Of a DNA stretch of 64,000 nucleotides, positions 25,908 to 34,402 are shown piece by piece. The notes under the pieces are model-generated. The model did no database searches and was not told where the DNA came from. It was given only the letters and a program-made list of their open reading frames with translations. The position numbers and the translations under genes are program-made. The DNA comes from Streptomyces physcomitrii (GTDB lineage Bacteria; Actinomycetota; Actinomycetes; Streptomycetales; Streptomycetaceae). Numbering within the stretch: the first letter of the stretch is position 1; each line of letters opens with the position of its first letter. The stretch covers positions 124,001 to 188,000 of the forward strand of contig NZ_JAAWWP010000005.1 of the NCBI RefSeq assembly GCF_012273655.1, in the 5' to 3' direction.

Positions 25908-26942
25908 GTGTCCCGTATCCGGTACCGGACCCGTACCCAGCCACCGGCCACCGCGGGCGGCCGCCCCCGTACGCGGGCCGCCGGGGCCGCCCTGCTCGCG
26001 GGGACGGCGCTCCTCGCGCTCTCCGGCTGCGGCAAGGCGGACATGACCAAGCAGGCCTCGCCGTTCGCCGCCGCGGCGGGCAGCAAGTCGGTCACGCTGT
26101 CCGTGCAGACCTGGGTGGGCGCGCAGGCCAATGTGGCCGTCGCCAAGTACCTCCTGGAGCACGAGCTCGACTACCACGTCGACACCGTCCAGATCGACGA
26201 GATCCCCGCCTGGGACGCGCTCAGCCAGGGCCGGGTCGACGCGATCCTGGAGGACTGGGGCCACCCGGACCAGGAGGCCCGCTACATCGAGGACAAGAAG
26301 ACGATCACCGCGGGCGGCGACCTCGGCGTCACCGGGCACATCGGCTGGTTCGTCCCCACCTACTGGGCGAAGCAGCACCCCGAGGTGACCGACTGGAAGA
26401 ACCTCAACAAGTTCGCGAAGCAGTTGCGCACCCCGGAGAGCGGCAACAAGGGCCAGCTGATGGACGGTTCGCCGTCGTACGTCACCAACGACAAGGCCCT
26501 GGTGAAGAATCTGAAGCTGGACTACGAGGTGGTCTTCGCGGGTTCGGAGGCGGCGCAGATCACCCAGATCCAGCAGTTCGCCAAGGAGAAGAAGCCCTTC
26601 CTCTCCTACTGGTACGAGCCGCAGTGGCTCTTCAACCAGGTGCCGATGACCGAGGTGAAACTCCCGAAGTACACCGACGAGTGCGCCGAGAAGGGCACCG
26701 AGGACCCGACGACGGTCGACTGCGCCTATCCGAAGACCCCGCTGCAGAAGTTCCTCAACACCGACTTCGCCAAGAGCGGCAGCGCGGCGGCGAAGTTCCT
26801 CAAGGCCTTCCACTGGACCAAGGACGACCAGAACACCGTCTCCGAACTCATCGCCTCCCAGGGCCTGTCGGCCGACGAGGCGGCCGAGCGCTGGGTGGAG
26901 AAGAACCCGGAGGTCTGGAAGGAGTGGCTGCCGAAGAAGTGA
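25908..26942 (+). CDS. proX: Glycine betaine-binding lipoprotein (ProX/OpuAC-like)
   Basis: 344-residue substrate-binding protein. An Arg-rich n-region, a hydrophobic core and lipobox LSGC (Cys near 42) mark a lipoprotein held on the outside of the membrane. The mature part has OpuAC-type features: VQTWVGAQANVAVAKYLLEH, EIPAWDALSQGRVDAILEDW and the Trp-rich cage region FLSYWYEPQWLFNQ. GTG 25908 follows the permease stop by 2 bp with GGAAAGGGGG upstream. Last gene of the osmoprotectant operon, followed by a strong hairpin. Confidence 0.92.
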   Translation: MSRIRYRTRTQPPATAGGRPRTRAAGAALLAGTALLALSGCGKADMTKQASPFAAAAGSKSVTLSVQTWVGAQANVAVAKYLLEHELDYHVDTVQIDEIPAWDALSQGRVDAILEDWGHPDQEARYIEDKKTITAGGDLGVTGHIGWFVPTYWAKQHPEVTDWKNLNKFAKQLRTPESGNKGQLMDGSPSYVTNDKALVKNLKLDYEVVFAGSEAAQITQIQQFAKEKKPFLSYWYEPQWLFNQVPMTEVKLPKYTDECAEKGTEDPTTVDCAYPKTPLQKFLNTDFAKSGSAAAKFLKAFHWTKDDQNTVSELIASQGLSADEAAERWVEKNPEVWKEWLPKK

Positions 26943-26967
26943 CCGGCGGCCGGGCGCCGCGCTGAAC

Positions 26968-27013
26968 CGGCCGGAGCACGGGGGCAGTTGGACTGTCCGC
27001 CGTGCTCCGGCCG
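26968..27013. terminator. Bidirectional terminator between proX and terB
   Basis: A 13-bp perfect inverted repeat (CGGCCGGAGCACG and its complement) encloses a 20-nt loop that can itself partly pair (GGCAGT / ACTGTCC). It lies between two convergent genes, 26 bp after the proX stop and 55 bp after the terB stop. Confidence 0.8.
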
Positions 27014-27067
27014 TGGTCGGTCACCGGCTCGGCGCTCCCGCCGAGGGGTCCGCTCGGAACGCGCTGC

Positions 27068-27523
27068 TCAGAGGTCGAACTCGTGCGGCGGCAGGTCCAG
27101 GGCGAAGCAGGCCTCGCGGACGACGGCGCGCTCGTCCTTGTCGAAGTCGCCGTCGGCGCCGCCGATGACGATGCCGATCTGGACGACGGCACGGGCCTCG
27201 GCGGGCTTCTTCTTGGCCTTGGCGATCTCCTGGAGGACGCTGACCTTGCCGAGGGCGAAGTCGGCGACGAGCTTGTCGAGGTTCTGCTCGAAGCGGCGTT
27301 GCAGGTCGTTCGCGTCGAAGTTCTGCAGGACCTCGTTGCTGGTGATCAGCTGGGTCACGCGCCGGCGCTCGGACGGGTCCACCTGGCCGTCGGCTGCGGC
27401 GACCAGGGCGCAGATCGCCATGGAGGCATCGCGGAAGGCGCCGCTCTTCAGGTCGTTCTTCTTCGCCAGGAGCTGCGTCTGCATCGTCGACGCGGACTCC
27501 TTGAAGCGGTCCCACAGGGCCAT
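27068..27523 (-). CDS. terB: TerB-family tellurite-resistance protein
   Basis: 151-residue cytoplasmic TerB-like protein. It has the all-helical TerB pattern with paired acidic metal-binding motifs (VAAADGQVDPSERRRV near 43-58 and VIGGADGDFDKDERAVV near 121-137). TerB proteins act with TerC/TerD in stress responses; their precise biochemistry is unsettled. ATG 27523 is chosen for its GGAG 5 bp upstream, although the frame is open to 27601. It stands alone here; no other ter genes are in the window. Confidence 0.85.
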   Translation of the reverse strand: MALWDRFKESASTMQTQLLAKKNDLKSGAFRDASMAICALVAAADGQVDPSERRRVTQLITSNEVLQNFDANDLQRRFEQNLDKLVADFALGKVSVLQEIAKAKKKPAEARAVVQIGIVIGGADGDFDKDERAVVREACFALDLPPHEFDL

Positions 27524-27600
27524 GAACTCTCCATCACTCGACATCGGCCGGTCGTCACACCGGGGAGCCCGGCATCCGTCGCACCCGGCCCGGAAATACA

Positions 27601-27616
27601 TCTACAGCAAAGTAGA
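27601..27616. promoter_or_regulatory. Inverted repeat in an AT-rich pocket upstream of terB
   Basis: TCTAC-6 bp-GTAGA forms an interrupted palindrome about 80 bp before the terB start, in one of the few AT-rich patches of the region. It could be an operator or overlap the terB promoter. No regulator is adjacent. Confidence 0.35.
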
Positions 27617-27744
27617 AACTAACGGGGGCGGCGACAAGTTCCCGGCGGACAGGCGAAGTTCACCCGGAAGCGGTGGACGAGAGGACACCGAGGCCCCAAA
27701 AGGCCCCCGGGGCAGGGGAATTCGGGCAGCCGCCGATGACATGC

Positions 27745-27808
27745 GCGGGCGTACGAACGGCCGGTGATGCACGCGGGCGTACGAACCGGGAGGAGCGGGC
27801 GCACGAAA
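27745..27808 (+). repeat. Three direct repeats of GCGGGCGTACGAAC in the terB/TPR intergenic region
   Basis: Copies lie at 27745-27758, 27773-27786 and 27795-27808 (the last with one transition and an extra A), at 28- and 22-bp intervals. They sit in the 507-bp gap between the divergent terB and TPR genes, which otherwise shows no gene. The conserved core GCGTACGAA contains the palindrome CGTACG, so they could bind a regulator. Confidence 0.5.
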
Positions 27809-28030
27809 CCGCCCCGGCCGGACGTGCGCGTGGGGCCCCGCGGGGGGCCTCCGCCCGGCCGGGGCGGGGTTTCGGTGCGGCCTCGGGGCCGAGCCCAAGT
27901 CACCGGCGTGTGCGAGAAGTTAACACCGAAGCCGCACGCCGGGAAGAGTCCGTGCAAGTTCTCAACGCGACGATCCCGCAGACCTCCGCCGCGGGGGCGC
28001 AACGGGCCCCCGTACTGCGACGATGGACCC

Positions 28031-28534
28031 ATGGACGACACCGAGCGGGACGAACTCCTCACCGAGGCACGGCGGCTGCGCGCAGGCGGCGAACTCGACG
28101 CCGCACGCGGGCTGTTCCTGCGCCTGGCCGCCGCCCGCCCCGGCGACGCCCCGCTCGCCTACGAGACCGCCGACCTGCACGACCGCCTCGGCCTGGAGGC
28201 GGAGGCGGTCCCCCACTACGAGCGCAGCCTGACCACCCCGGACGCCCTGCCGGAGGAGGACCGCCGCGGCGCCTTCCTCGGCCTCGGCAGCACCTACCGC
28301 GTCCTCGGCCGCCACCGGGACGCCGAGCGCACCCTGCGCGAGGGCGTCCGGCGCTTCCCCGAGGACGGCGGGCTCCGGGCCTTCCTCGCCATGGCCCTGT
28401 ACAACACCGGGGCGCACCACGAGGCGACCACCCTGCTGCTGCGGCTGCTCGCCGAGACGAGCACGGATCCGTCCGTACGGGAGTACCGGCGCGCGCTCCT
28501 TCACTACGCGAACGATCTGGACGCGACCGTGTGA
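28031..28534 (+). CDS. Tetratricopeptide-repeat protein
   Basis: 167-residue soluble protein. Three to four TPR-like helix pairs are visible (ARRLRAGGELDAARGLFLRL, ETADLHDRLGLEAEAVPHYE, GLGSTYRVLGRHRDAERTLR and AMALYNTGAHHEATTLLLR), so it is probably a protein-interaction adaptor. No signal peptide or membrane segment is seen. ATG 28031 is the likely start; the long frame upstream reads through the repeat region and is not Streptomyces-like. Specific role unknown. Confidence 0.75.
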   Translation: MDDTERDELLTEARRLRAGGELDAARGLFLRLAAARPGDAPLAYETADLHDRLGLEAEAVPHYERSLTTPDALPEEDRRGAFLGLGSTYRVLGRHRDAERTLREGVRRFPEDGGLRAFLAMALYNTGAHHEATTLLLRLLAETSTDPSVREYRRALLHYANDLDATV

Positions 28535-28718
28535 ATCGGGAGAACGCGACCGCGCGGAGCGGGAACGCGTGACCGCCGCCCCCGGGAGAACCGGCCCGCG
28601 CCCGGCGCGGGACCGTCCGGGCGGCGCGGCGGCGCCTCCCGGCGTTGCCTTTTGATCCCCTTTATCCCCCTGGGCATGCTGGGCGCCGATCAGGCACCGA
28701 GCATCGAAGGGCGCACGC

Positions 28719-29960
28719 ATGAAGGTCACCTGTGTGGGCGGCGGCCCCGCCGGGCTGTATCTCTCCGTCCTGCTGAAGCAGCAGGACCCCTCGCACGAGA
28801 TCACCGTGTACGAGCGGAATCCGGCCGGTTCCACCTACGGCTGGGGCGTGACCTACTGGGCCTCGCTGCTCGACGTGCTGCACCGCGGCGACCCGGAGAC
28901 CGCGCGGCAGATCCTGCAGCACTCGGTGCGCTGGAGCGACGGGCTCGCCCATCTGCACGGCACCACCGTCCGCCACCGGGGCGACGAGGGCTTCGGCATC
29001 GGGCGGCGGCGGCTGCTCGGCATCCTCGCCGGGCGGGCCGAATCCCTCGGCGTACGGCTGGAGTTCGGGCAGGAGGCCGGAGCGGGGGAGGACGCCGGGG
29101 AGGAGCTGCTCGACGGGGCCGATCTCCTTGTCGCCGCCGACGGGGTGGGCAGTGCGCTGCGCCGCCCGCACGAGGCGCACTTCGGCTCGGCGACCGTGCT
29201 CGGCCGCAACAAGTACATCTGGCTGGGCACCACCAAGGTCTTCGACGCCTTCACCTTCGCCTTCGTGGAGAGCGAGCACGGCTGGATCTGGTGCTACGGC
29301 TACAAGTTCAGCGAGGAGCAGAGCACCTTCGTGGTGGAGTGCGCGCCCGAGACCTGGTCGGGGCTCGGCCTGGACCGCGCGGGCGAGTCCGAGGGCCTGG
29401 TCCTCCTGGAGAAGCTGTTCGCCGAACCGCTGGACGGGCACCCGCTCATCGGCCGCGCCCAGCCCGACGACCGCGCCCAGTGGCTGAACTTCCGCACCCT
29501 CACCAACCGCACCTGGCACCGCGGCCGCCTGGTCCTGCTCGGCGACGCCGCGCACACCACCCACTACTCCATCGGCGCGGGCACCACCCTCGCCCTGGAG
29601 GACGCGGTCGGCCTGGCCACCGCCCTCGGCGGCGCCACAACACGGGACCAGCTCACCGCCGCCTTCACCCGCTACGAGCGCGAGCGCAGGTCCGCCCTGC
29701 TGCCCACCCAGAGCGCGGCCCGGCACAGCGCCCGCTGGTACGAGGACCTGCCGCGGTACACCCAGCTGCCGCCGGAGCAGATGTTCGCCCTGCTCGGTCA
29801 GCGGCACTCCCCGCTGCTCCCCTACCTGCCGCCGCGGCTGTACTACCGCCTGGACCACGCCGTGGAGCAGCTGGAGTCGCTGCGCCGCGCCAAGCGCTGG
29901 CTGGGGCCCCGGGTGGCCCGGGCCCTACACGGCGGGCGGGCGCGGTCGGGGCGGAGCTAG
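28719..29960 (+). CDS. FAD-dependent aromatic monooxygenase
   Basis: 413-residue flavoprotein hydroxylase of the PHBH type. The N-terminal FAD fold (VGGGPAGLYLSVLLKQQ), a DG-type motif near 135-142 (LVAADGVGSALR) and the C-terminal GD motif (RLVLLGDAAHTTHYSIGAGT) are all present. The opening YGWGVTYW resembles the monooxygenase half of salicylyl-CoA 5-hydroxylase-type enzymes, so a CoA-linked aromatic acid is a plausible substrate, though this is uncertain. ATG 28719 has GAAGGG 7 bp upstream. The TAG stop is part of the CTAG flanking the MITE-like element. Confidence 0.82.
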   Translation: MKVTCVGGGPAGLYLSVLLKQQDPSHEITVYERNPAGSTYGWGVTYWASLLDVLHRGDPETARQILQHSVRWSDGLAHLHGTTVRHRGDEGFGIGRRRLLGILAGRAESLGVRLEFGQEAGAGEDAGEELLDGADLLVAADGVGSALRRPHEAHFGSATVLGRNKYIWLGTTKVFDAFTFAFVESEHGWIWCYGYKFSEEQSTFVVECAPETWSGLGLDRAGESEGLVLLEKLFAEPLDGHPLIGRAQPDDRAQWLNFRTLTNRTWHRGRLVLLGDAAHTTHYSIGAGTTLALEDAVGLATALGGATTRDQLTAAFTRYERERRSALLPTQSAARHSARWYEDLPRYTQLPPEQMFALLGQRHSPLLPYLPPRLYYRLDHAVEQLESLRRAKRWLGPRVARALHGGRARSGRS

Positions 29961-30160
29961 GGCCTTTCGTTCGGATCGTGCTGGATCAGGGAGCGGGGGC
30001 TGGTGCGTGCAGCTGCAAGGCGGAGGAGGGCGTCGACGCGGAGCGATTGGGGCCTCCCCTGCTCGAACGCAGTTGAGAGTTTGGGGAAAACTGACGACAA
30101 CGCCGCAGATGTGCGTGCCAGCCCCCGCGAGCCCAGCCTGATCCAAACGAAAGGCCCTAG
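29957..30160. mobile_element. MITE-like element with terminal inverted repeats and CTAG flanks
   Basis: Both ends read inward as CTAG then GGGCCTTTCGTTYGGATC (18-bp core, one mismatch between ends). Similarity continues with a small gap for about 50 bp, including a shared GCGGGGGCTGG block. The interior of about 200 bp has no transposase or other gene. CTAG at both outer edges fits a 4-bp target duplication of the kind made by some IS5-family transposases, so this is probably a non-autonomous derivative. The left CTAG contains the stop codon of the monooxygenase, and precise excision would leave the same stop. Confidence 0.72.
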
Positions 30161-30199
30161 GGGTGTCTTCGCCTCAGGCCGGGCCCGCCCCCGTACCGC

Positions 30200-30913
30200 T
30201 CAGGGTTCGATGAGGCCCACCCGGATCGCGTAGCGGGTGAGTTCGAGGCGGTCGCGGAGGCCGAGTTTCTGGAGCAGGTTGGCGCGGTGGCGCTCGACCG
30301 TCTTGGCGCTGATGACGAGGATCTCGCCGATCTCCTTGGAGGTGTGGCCCTCGGCGACGAGCTTGAGGATCTCCTCCTCGCGGTCGGTGATCGCCTTGTC
30401 GGGCAGCGCGCGGCCCGCCTCCGCCCGGTCCAGGTAGCGGCGGATCAGGGCGGTCTCGGTGCCCGGGTAGATGAAGGGCTCGTCGCGCATGGCCGAGCGG
30501 CAGGCCTGGACCAGGTCGCGGTCGGCCACCGACTTGGGGACGTAGCCGCAGGCACCGGCCCTGAGCGCCTCGAAGAAGAACTGCTCGTTGTCGTACATCG
30601 TCAGGATGAGGATCCGCAGCTGGGGCCGGATGCGGCTGAGTTCGCGGGCCGCCTGGAGGCCGGTCATCCGCGGCATCGCGATGTCCAGGATCGCCAGGTC
30701 CAGATGCCGGGCGCGCGCCTCGGCCACCGCCTCGGCCCCGTCCTCGGCCTCGGCGACGACCTCCAGGTCCGGTTCGTTGTCGAGGATCAGCCGGACGCCG
30801 CCGCGCACCAGGGCGTGGTCGTCGGCGAGCAGGATGCGGGTACGCGCCGGGCCGCCGCGGCCGGTGGGCGCGGCGGCATCCGGTGCGGGCGCCGGAACGG
30901 ACGGCCGGTTCAC
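30200..30913 (-). CDS. NarL/LuxR-family response regulator
   Basis: 237-residue DNA-binding response regulator. A receiver domain spans residues 25-145: acidic pair ADD at 30-32, phosphoacceptor Asp77 in LAILDIAMPRM, Thr in LTMYD and Lys in VPKS. A LuxR-type helix-turn-helix spans about 172-237 (ITDREEEILKLVAEGHTSKEIGE, AKTVERHRANLLQKL). GTG 30913 overlaps the histidine-kinase stop (GTGA), so the pair is coupled. Target genes are unknown; the divergent KhtT/KhtU-like pair is one candidate. Confidence 0.92.
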   Translation of the reverse strand: MNRPSVPAPAPDAAAPTGRGGPARTRILLADDHALVRGGVRLILDNEPDLEVVAEAEDGAEAVAEARARHLDLAILDIAMPRMTGLQAARELSRIRPQLRILILTMYDNEQFFFEALRAGACGYVPKSVADRDLVQACRSAMRDEPFIYPGTETALIRRYLDRAEAGRALPDKAITDREEEILKLVAEGHTSKEIGEILVISAKTVERHRANLLQKLGLRDRLELTRYAIRVGLIEP

Positions 30914-31968
30914 CAGGGCTTCTCCTTGTCGGAAGACGGGCGGTCGGGAGAGGAGGACTCGGGCTCGGAGCCGGCCGCACCGGAACCGGCCGCGCCGGAG
31001 CCGGCCGCACCGCACGCCGCCGCCCCCGGCCCCGCGGGCCGGACCCGCAGCCCCAGTTCGGTGCCGCCGCCGGGCGCGGGGGCGAGGGTGAGGGTGGCGC
31101 CGATCAGCAGGGCGCGTTCGCGCATGCCGCGGATGCCGGCGCCCTCCGCGGCGGGGCCGATGCCCTTGCCGTTGTCGCGGACCAGGAGTTCCACGCTCTC
31201 CCCGGGACCGTGGCGCAGCTCCAGGCCGACGTGGTCGGCGCCCGAGTGGCGGGCGGTGTTGGTCAGCCCCTCCTGCGCGACCCGGTAGACGACCAGTTCG
31301 CTCTCCGCGTCCAGGCGGGGCAGTCCGGGGGCGATGTGGTGGCGTACCGCGAGCGCGCGGGTGCCGAACTCGTCGGTGAGCGCGCGCAGGGCGCTGGCCA
31401 GGCCGAGTTCCTCCAGGATGCCCGGGCGCAGCCGCCGCGCGATCCGGCGGATCTCCTCCAGGCCCGCCCGGGTGGTCTCCTGCACCTGCCGCAGCTCCTG
31501 CTGTACGGGTTCCGGCGCGCGGTCGGCGGCGTGCTTGAGCTGGAGCAGGACCGCGGTCAGGGTCTGGCCGACCTCGTCGTGCAGCTCCTGGGCCAGGCGC
31601 TTGCGCTCGTCCTCCTGGGCGGAGAGGACCCGGGCGCTGCTGGCGGCGCGTTCGCTCTCCAGGCGGTCGAGCATCGCGTTGAAGGCGGCGGTGAGCTGGG
31701 CCATCTCGCCGGTGCCGGTGACGGTGGGGCGGGCGCCGGGGCGCAGCAGGTCGGCGGTGGTCATGGCGCGGTTGAGCCGGGCCAGCGGGGCGAGGCCGAT
31801 GCGCAGCAGCAGCCCGTTGGCGAGCAGCATGGCGACCAGACCGGCGAGCACCACCAGGGCCTCGCCGAGGAGCACCGGGGTGGAGACAGTCACCGGGCCG
31901 AGCAGCAGCAGGGTGGCCGTGATCAGCACGGCGGCGTTCAGCAGGAAGATCCGCCAGAACAGCGACAT
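30910..31968 (-). CDS. Sensor histidine kinase (HisKA_3 type)
   Basis: 352-residue membrane kinase. Two N-terminal helices (about 8-26 and 33-57) have almost no loop between them, so it probably senses within the membrane or inside the cell. A HAMP-like linker follows (LARLNRAM ... MAQLTAAFNAMLDRLE), then the HisKA_3 box ERKRLAQELHDEVGQTL with His130, and an ATPase domain (VVYRVAQEGLTNTARHSGA, VRDNGKGI, GIRGMRERA). The tail carries Ala-Gly-Ser-Gly repeats. ATG 31968 is chosen (GGAGG 8 bp upstream); the longer frame to 32124 adds only low-complexity residues. Confidence 0.9.
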   Translation of the reverse strand: MSLFWRIFLLNAAVLITATLLLLGPVTVSTPVLLGEALVVLAGLVAMLLANGLLLRIGLAPLARLNRAMTTADLLRPGARPTVTGTGEMAQLTAAFNAMLDRLESERAASSARVLSAQEDERKRLAQELHDEVGQTLTAVLLQLKHAADRAPEPVQQELRQVQETTRAGLEEIRRIARRLRPGILEELGLASALRALTDEFGTRALAVRHHIAPGLPRLDAESELVVYRVAQEGLTNTARHSGADHVGLELRHGPGESVELLVRDNGKGIGPAAEGAGIRGMRERALLIGATLTLAPAPGGGTELGLRVRPAGPGAAACGAAGSGAAGSGAAGSEPESSSPDRPSSDKEKPW

Positions 31969-32327
31969 GGCGTCGTCCTCCGTCCTGGCCGCACCGCCGG
32001 GGTCCGCGCCGTCTTCCTGATCTGGTGGAGCCGGGGCCGCCCCCGCCGGGTCGGTGCCGCCCGGTCTCCCATCCTCGCCGCCGTGCCCCGGGACGCAAAC
32101 GCGGGCCGAGCGGCCGGGACGCACACTGGGGCCCGTTCACCGTGCCCGCCGGGGCCCGGCCCTGTCCATCCGTGCCGGCACCCATCCCCAAGGCCCCGCC
32201 GCGGATGGCACCATGCAGAGGTTCTGGCTGGTCAGCGAGGTGCCCCATGGACCGCTCCCGGCGGCCGGGGCCACCCCGGCCCAGCTGAACCCCGTACACC
32301 CGAGACGAGACGAAGGAGGGACGGGCC
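31969..32327. other. Divergent promoter region, no gene
   Basis: About 360 bp between the divergent two-component pair and the antiporter operon. No convincing frame or RNA is visible. The right end holds the GAAGGAGGG ribosome-binding site of the KhtT-like gene. Promoters for both directions must lie here. Confidence 0.5.
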
Positions 32328-32813
32328 GTGCCCGCTCCCCGGATGCGCACCACGCCCCTGCCCGGCATCGGTGTCCAGTACGACCTCACGACGCGCGAGC
32401 GCGGCCACCTGTCGGTGATCGCGCACCGGGACGGCACCCGGACGGTGAACGTCTACCGCACCGACGATCCCGACGCCTGCGCCCAGTCGCTCCATCTGAC
32501 GGCGGCCGAGTCGGGCTCGCTGATCGACGCGCTGACGCCCTCCCACCACAGCCCGAGCGTGCTGCACACCACCGACCTCGGCCTGGTCGCGGAGCGGATC
32601 GACGTGTCGGTGCACTCGATGTGGAACGGCCGCGTCCTCGGTGACCTGCGGCTGCGCACCGAGACGGGGGCCTCGGTGGTCGCGGTGATGCGGCGCTCCG
32701 GCGCGGTGCCCTCGCCCGCCCCCGACTTCCGGCTCGCGGGCGGGGACACCCTGATCATCATCGGCACCCGTGAGGGCGTCGATGCCGCCGCGGCCATCCT
32801 CGGACAGGAGTGA
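32328..32813 (+). CDS. Cation:proton antiporter regulatory subunit (KhtT-like, TrkA-C domain)
   Basis: 161-residue cytoplasmic protein. The N-terminal half (LPGIGVQYDLTTRERGHLSVIAHRDG) and a C-terminal TrkA-C domain (RTETGASVVAVMRRSG ... RLAGGDTLIIIGTREGVDAAA) match KhtT-type regulators that gate an adjacent CPA2 antiporter. In Bacillus the homologue binds c-di-AMP and responds to pH; this is not visible here. GTG 32328 lies 8 bp after GGAGG. The antiporter gene starts 3 bp after the stop. Confidence 0.85.
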   Translation: MPAPRMRTTPLPGIGVQYDLTTRERGHLSVIAHRDGTRTVNVYRTDDPDACAQSLHLTAAESGSLIDALTPSHHSPSVLHTTDLGLVAERIDVSVHSMWNGRVLGDLRLRTETGASVVAVMRRSGAVPSPAPDFRLAGGDTLIIIGTREGVDAAAAILGQE

Positions 32814-32816
32814 GCC

Positions 32817-34013
32817 GTGCACTCCGCGGTCTTTCTCATCGAATTCGGCGCGATCATCCTGGGGCTCGGCCTGCTCGGCAGGCTCGCGGGCCGGCTCCAG
32901 TTCTCCCCGATCCCGCTGTATCTGCTCGCCGGGCTCGCCTTCGGGGAGGGCGGGCTGCTGCCGCTGGGCGCGAGTGAGGAGTTCGTCGCGATCGGCGCCG
33001 AGATCGGCGTGATCCTGCTGCTGCTCATGCTGGGCCTGGAGTACACGGCGAGCGATCTGGTCTCCAACCTCAAGACGCAGTACCCGGCCGGGATCGTCGA
33101 CTTCGCGCTCAACGCGCTGCCCGGCGCCGCCGCGGCCCTGCTGCTCGGCTGGGGCCCGGTGGCCGCCGTGGTGCTCGCCGGGGTCACCTGGATCTCCTCC
33201 TCCGGGGTGATCGCGAAGGTGCTCGGCGACCTCGGCCGGGTCGGCAACCGGGAGACCCCGGTGATCCTCAGCATCCTGGTCCTGGAGGACCTGGCGATGG
33301 CGGTCTACCTGCCGATCATCACCGCCCTGCTCGCCGGGGTGAGCCTGGCCGCGGGCAGCCTGACCCTGGCGATCGCGCTCGGGGTGGCGGGCGCGGTGCT
33401 CTTCGTCGCCATCCGCTACGGCCGGGTGATCTCCCGTTTCGTCTCCAGCGACGACCCGGAGAAGCTGCTCCTGGTGGTGCTCGGCCTGACCCTGCTTGTC
33501 GCGGGCATCGCGCAGAAGCTCCAGGTCTCGGCGGCGGTCGGCGCCTTCCTGGTCGGCATCGCGCTCTCCGGCGAGGCGGCCGAGGGCACCCACACCCTGC
33601 TCAGCCCGCTGCGGGACCTGTTCGCCGCGGTGTTCTTCGTCTTCTTCGGGCTGCACACCGATCCGGCGAGCATCCCGCCGGTCCTCCTGCCCGCCCTGGT
33701 CCTCGCCCTCGCCACCGCCGGTACGAAGATCGCCACCGGCTACTGGGCGGCGAAGCGCGCCGGGGTCGGGCCGCGCGGACGCTGGCGGGCGGGCGGCACC
33801 CTGGTGGCCCGCGGGGAGTTCTCCATCGTGATCGCCGGGCTCGCCGTCTCGGCGGGCATCGAGCCGGACATGGGTCCGATGGCCACCGCGTACGTGCTCC
33901 TGCTCGTCGTCATCGGCCCGCTCACCGCCCGCTGGACCGAGCCGCTGGCCACCCGGCTGACGGCGGGCCGGCGCCCCGAGATCCCCGCGGAGAAGGCGGG
34001 CGCGGCCCGCTGA
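32817..34013 (+). CDS. Cation:proton antiporter (KhtU/CPA2 family)
   Basis: 398-residue integral membrane protein with about 12 helices, probably exporting K+ (or Na+) in exchange for protons. The CPA2 pattern is visible: PLYLLAGLAFGEGGL, EIGVILLLLMLGLEYTASDL, TWISSSGVIAKVL, ILVLEDLAMAVYLPI and the C-terminal FFVFFGLHTDP with GTLVARGEFSIVIAGLA. No C-terminal RCK domain is present, consistent with regulation by the separate KhtT-like subunit encoded just upstream. Confidence 0.9.
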   Translation: MHSAVFLIEFGAIILGLGLLGRLAGRLQFSPIPLYLLAGLAFGEGGLLPLGASEEFVAIGAEIGVILLLLMLGLEYTASDLVSNLKTQYPAGIVDFALNALPGAAAALLLGWGPVAAVVLAGVTWISSSGVIAKVLGDLGRVGNRETPVILSILVLEDLAMAVYLPIITALLAGVSLAAGSLTLAIALGVAGAVLFVAIRYGRVISRFVSSDDPEKLLLVVLGLTLLVAGIAQKLQVSAAVGAFLVGIALSGEAAEGTHTLLSPLRDLFAAVFFVFFGLHTDPASIPPVLLPALVLALATAGTKIATGYWAAKRAGVGPRGRWRAGGTLVARGEFSIVIAGLAVSAGIEPDMGPMATAYVLLLVVIGPLTARWTEPLATRLTAGRRPEIPAEKAGAAR

Positions 34014-34032
34014 CCGCCCGGGCCCCGCGGAC

Positions 34033-34338
34033 TCACCAACTCGGCGGCCCCGGCGGCCTCTTGCGGGGCGGATCGAAGAGGTTCGCGGCGATCCCGGCGA
34101 GGACCAGGCCGGTGGCGAGCAGCAGGCCCTGCCCGTGCAGCGCGCCCGAGAGCAGCGCGGCGAGGGAGGCGGCCAGCGTCAGCCAGGCCGGGACCCGGCC
34201 GCGCACCGGTCCACTGGGGTGTCCGCCGCGGGGGTGACCGTCGCGGGGGTGCCGGGCGCGGGGGTGGTCCTGCGGCGCCCGGGCGTGCGGGATGCGGGGG
34301 CGGTCCGTGGGGGGCTCGTCTTCGTACGGGTGGGGCAT
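34033..34338 (-). CDS. Small His/Pro-rich membrane protein
   Basis: 101 residues. The N-terminal half is hydrophilic and rich in His, Pro, Arg and Asp (repeated HPR/HPRGGHP). The C-terminal half has two closely spaced hydrophobic segments (WLTLAASLAALLSGALHG and LLLATGLVLAGIAANLF), ending in a basic tail. A strong GAAGGAGG 4-5 bp before ATG 34338 argues that it is a real gene. The His-rich tail might bind metal, but no family is recognised. It lies downstream of the SLC13-type gene on the same strand, separated by tandem repeats. Confidence 0.65.
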   Translation of the reverse strand: MPHPYEDEPPTDRPRIPHARAPQDHPRARHPRDGHPRGGHPSGPVRGRVPAWLTLAASLAALLSGALHGQGLLLATGLVLAGIAANLFDPPRKRPPGPPSW

Positions 34339-34402
34339 GACGCCTCCTTCGGCACGGGCGAGGGCGGGCTCCTGGGCGGTGCGGCCCGGCGGGCTCTCGC
34401 GG

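Noticed and set aside
30200..32437. A 745-codon open frame covering the whole two-component region.
   Set aside because: Only its last 237 codons make a protein (the response regulator). The first part is an out-of-frame reading of the histidine kinase, which has its own intact frame and start.
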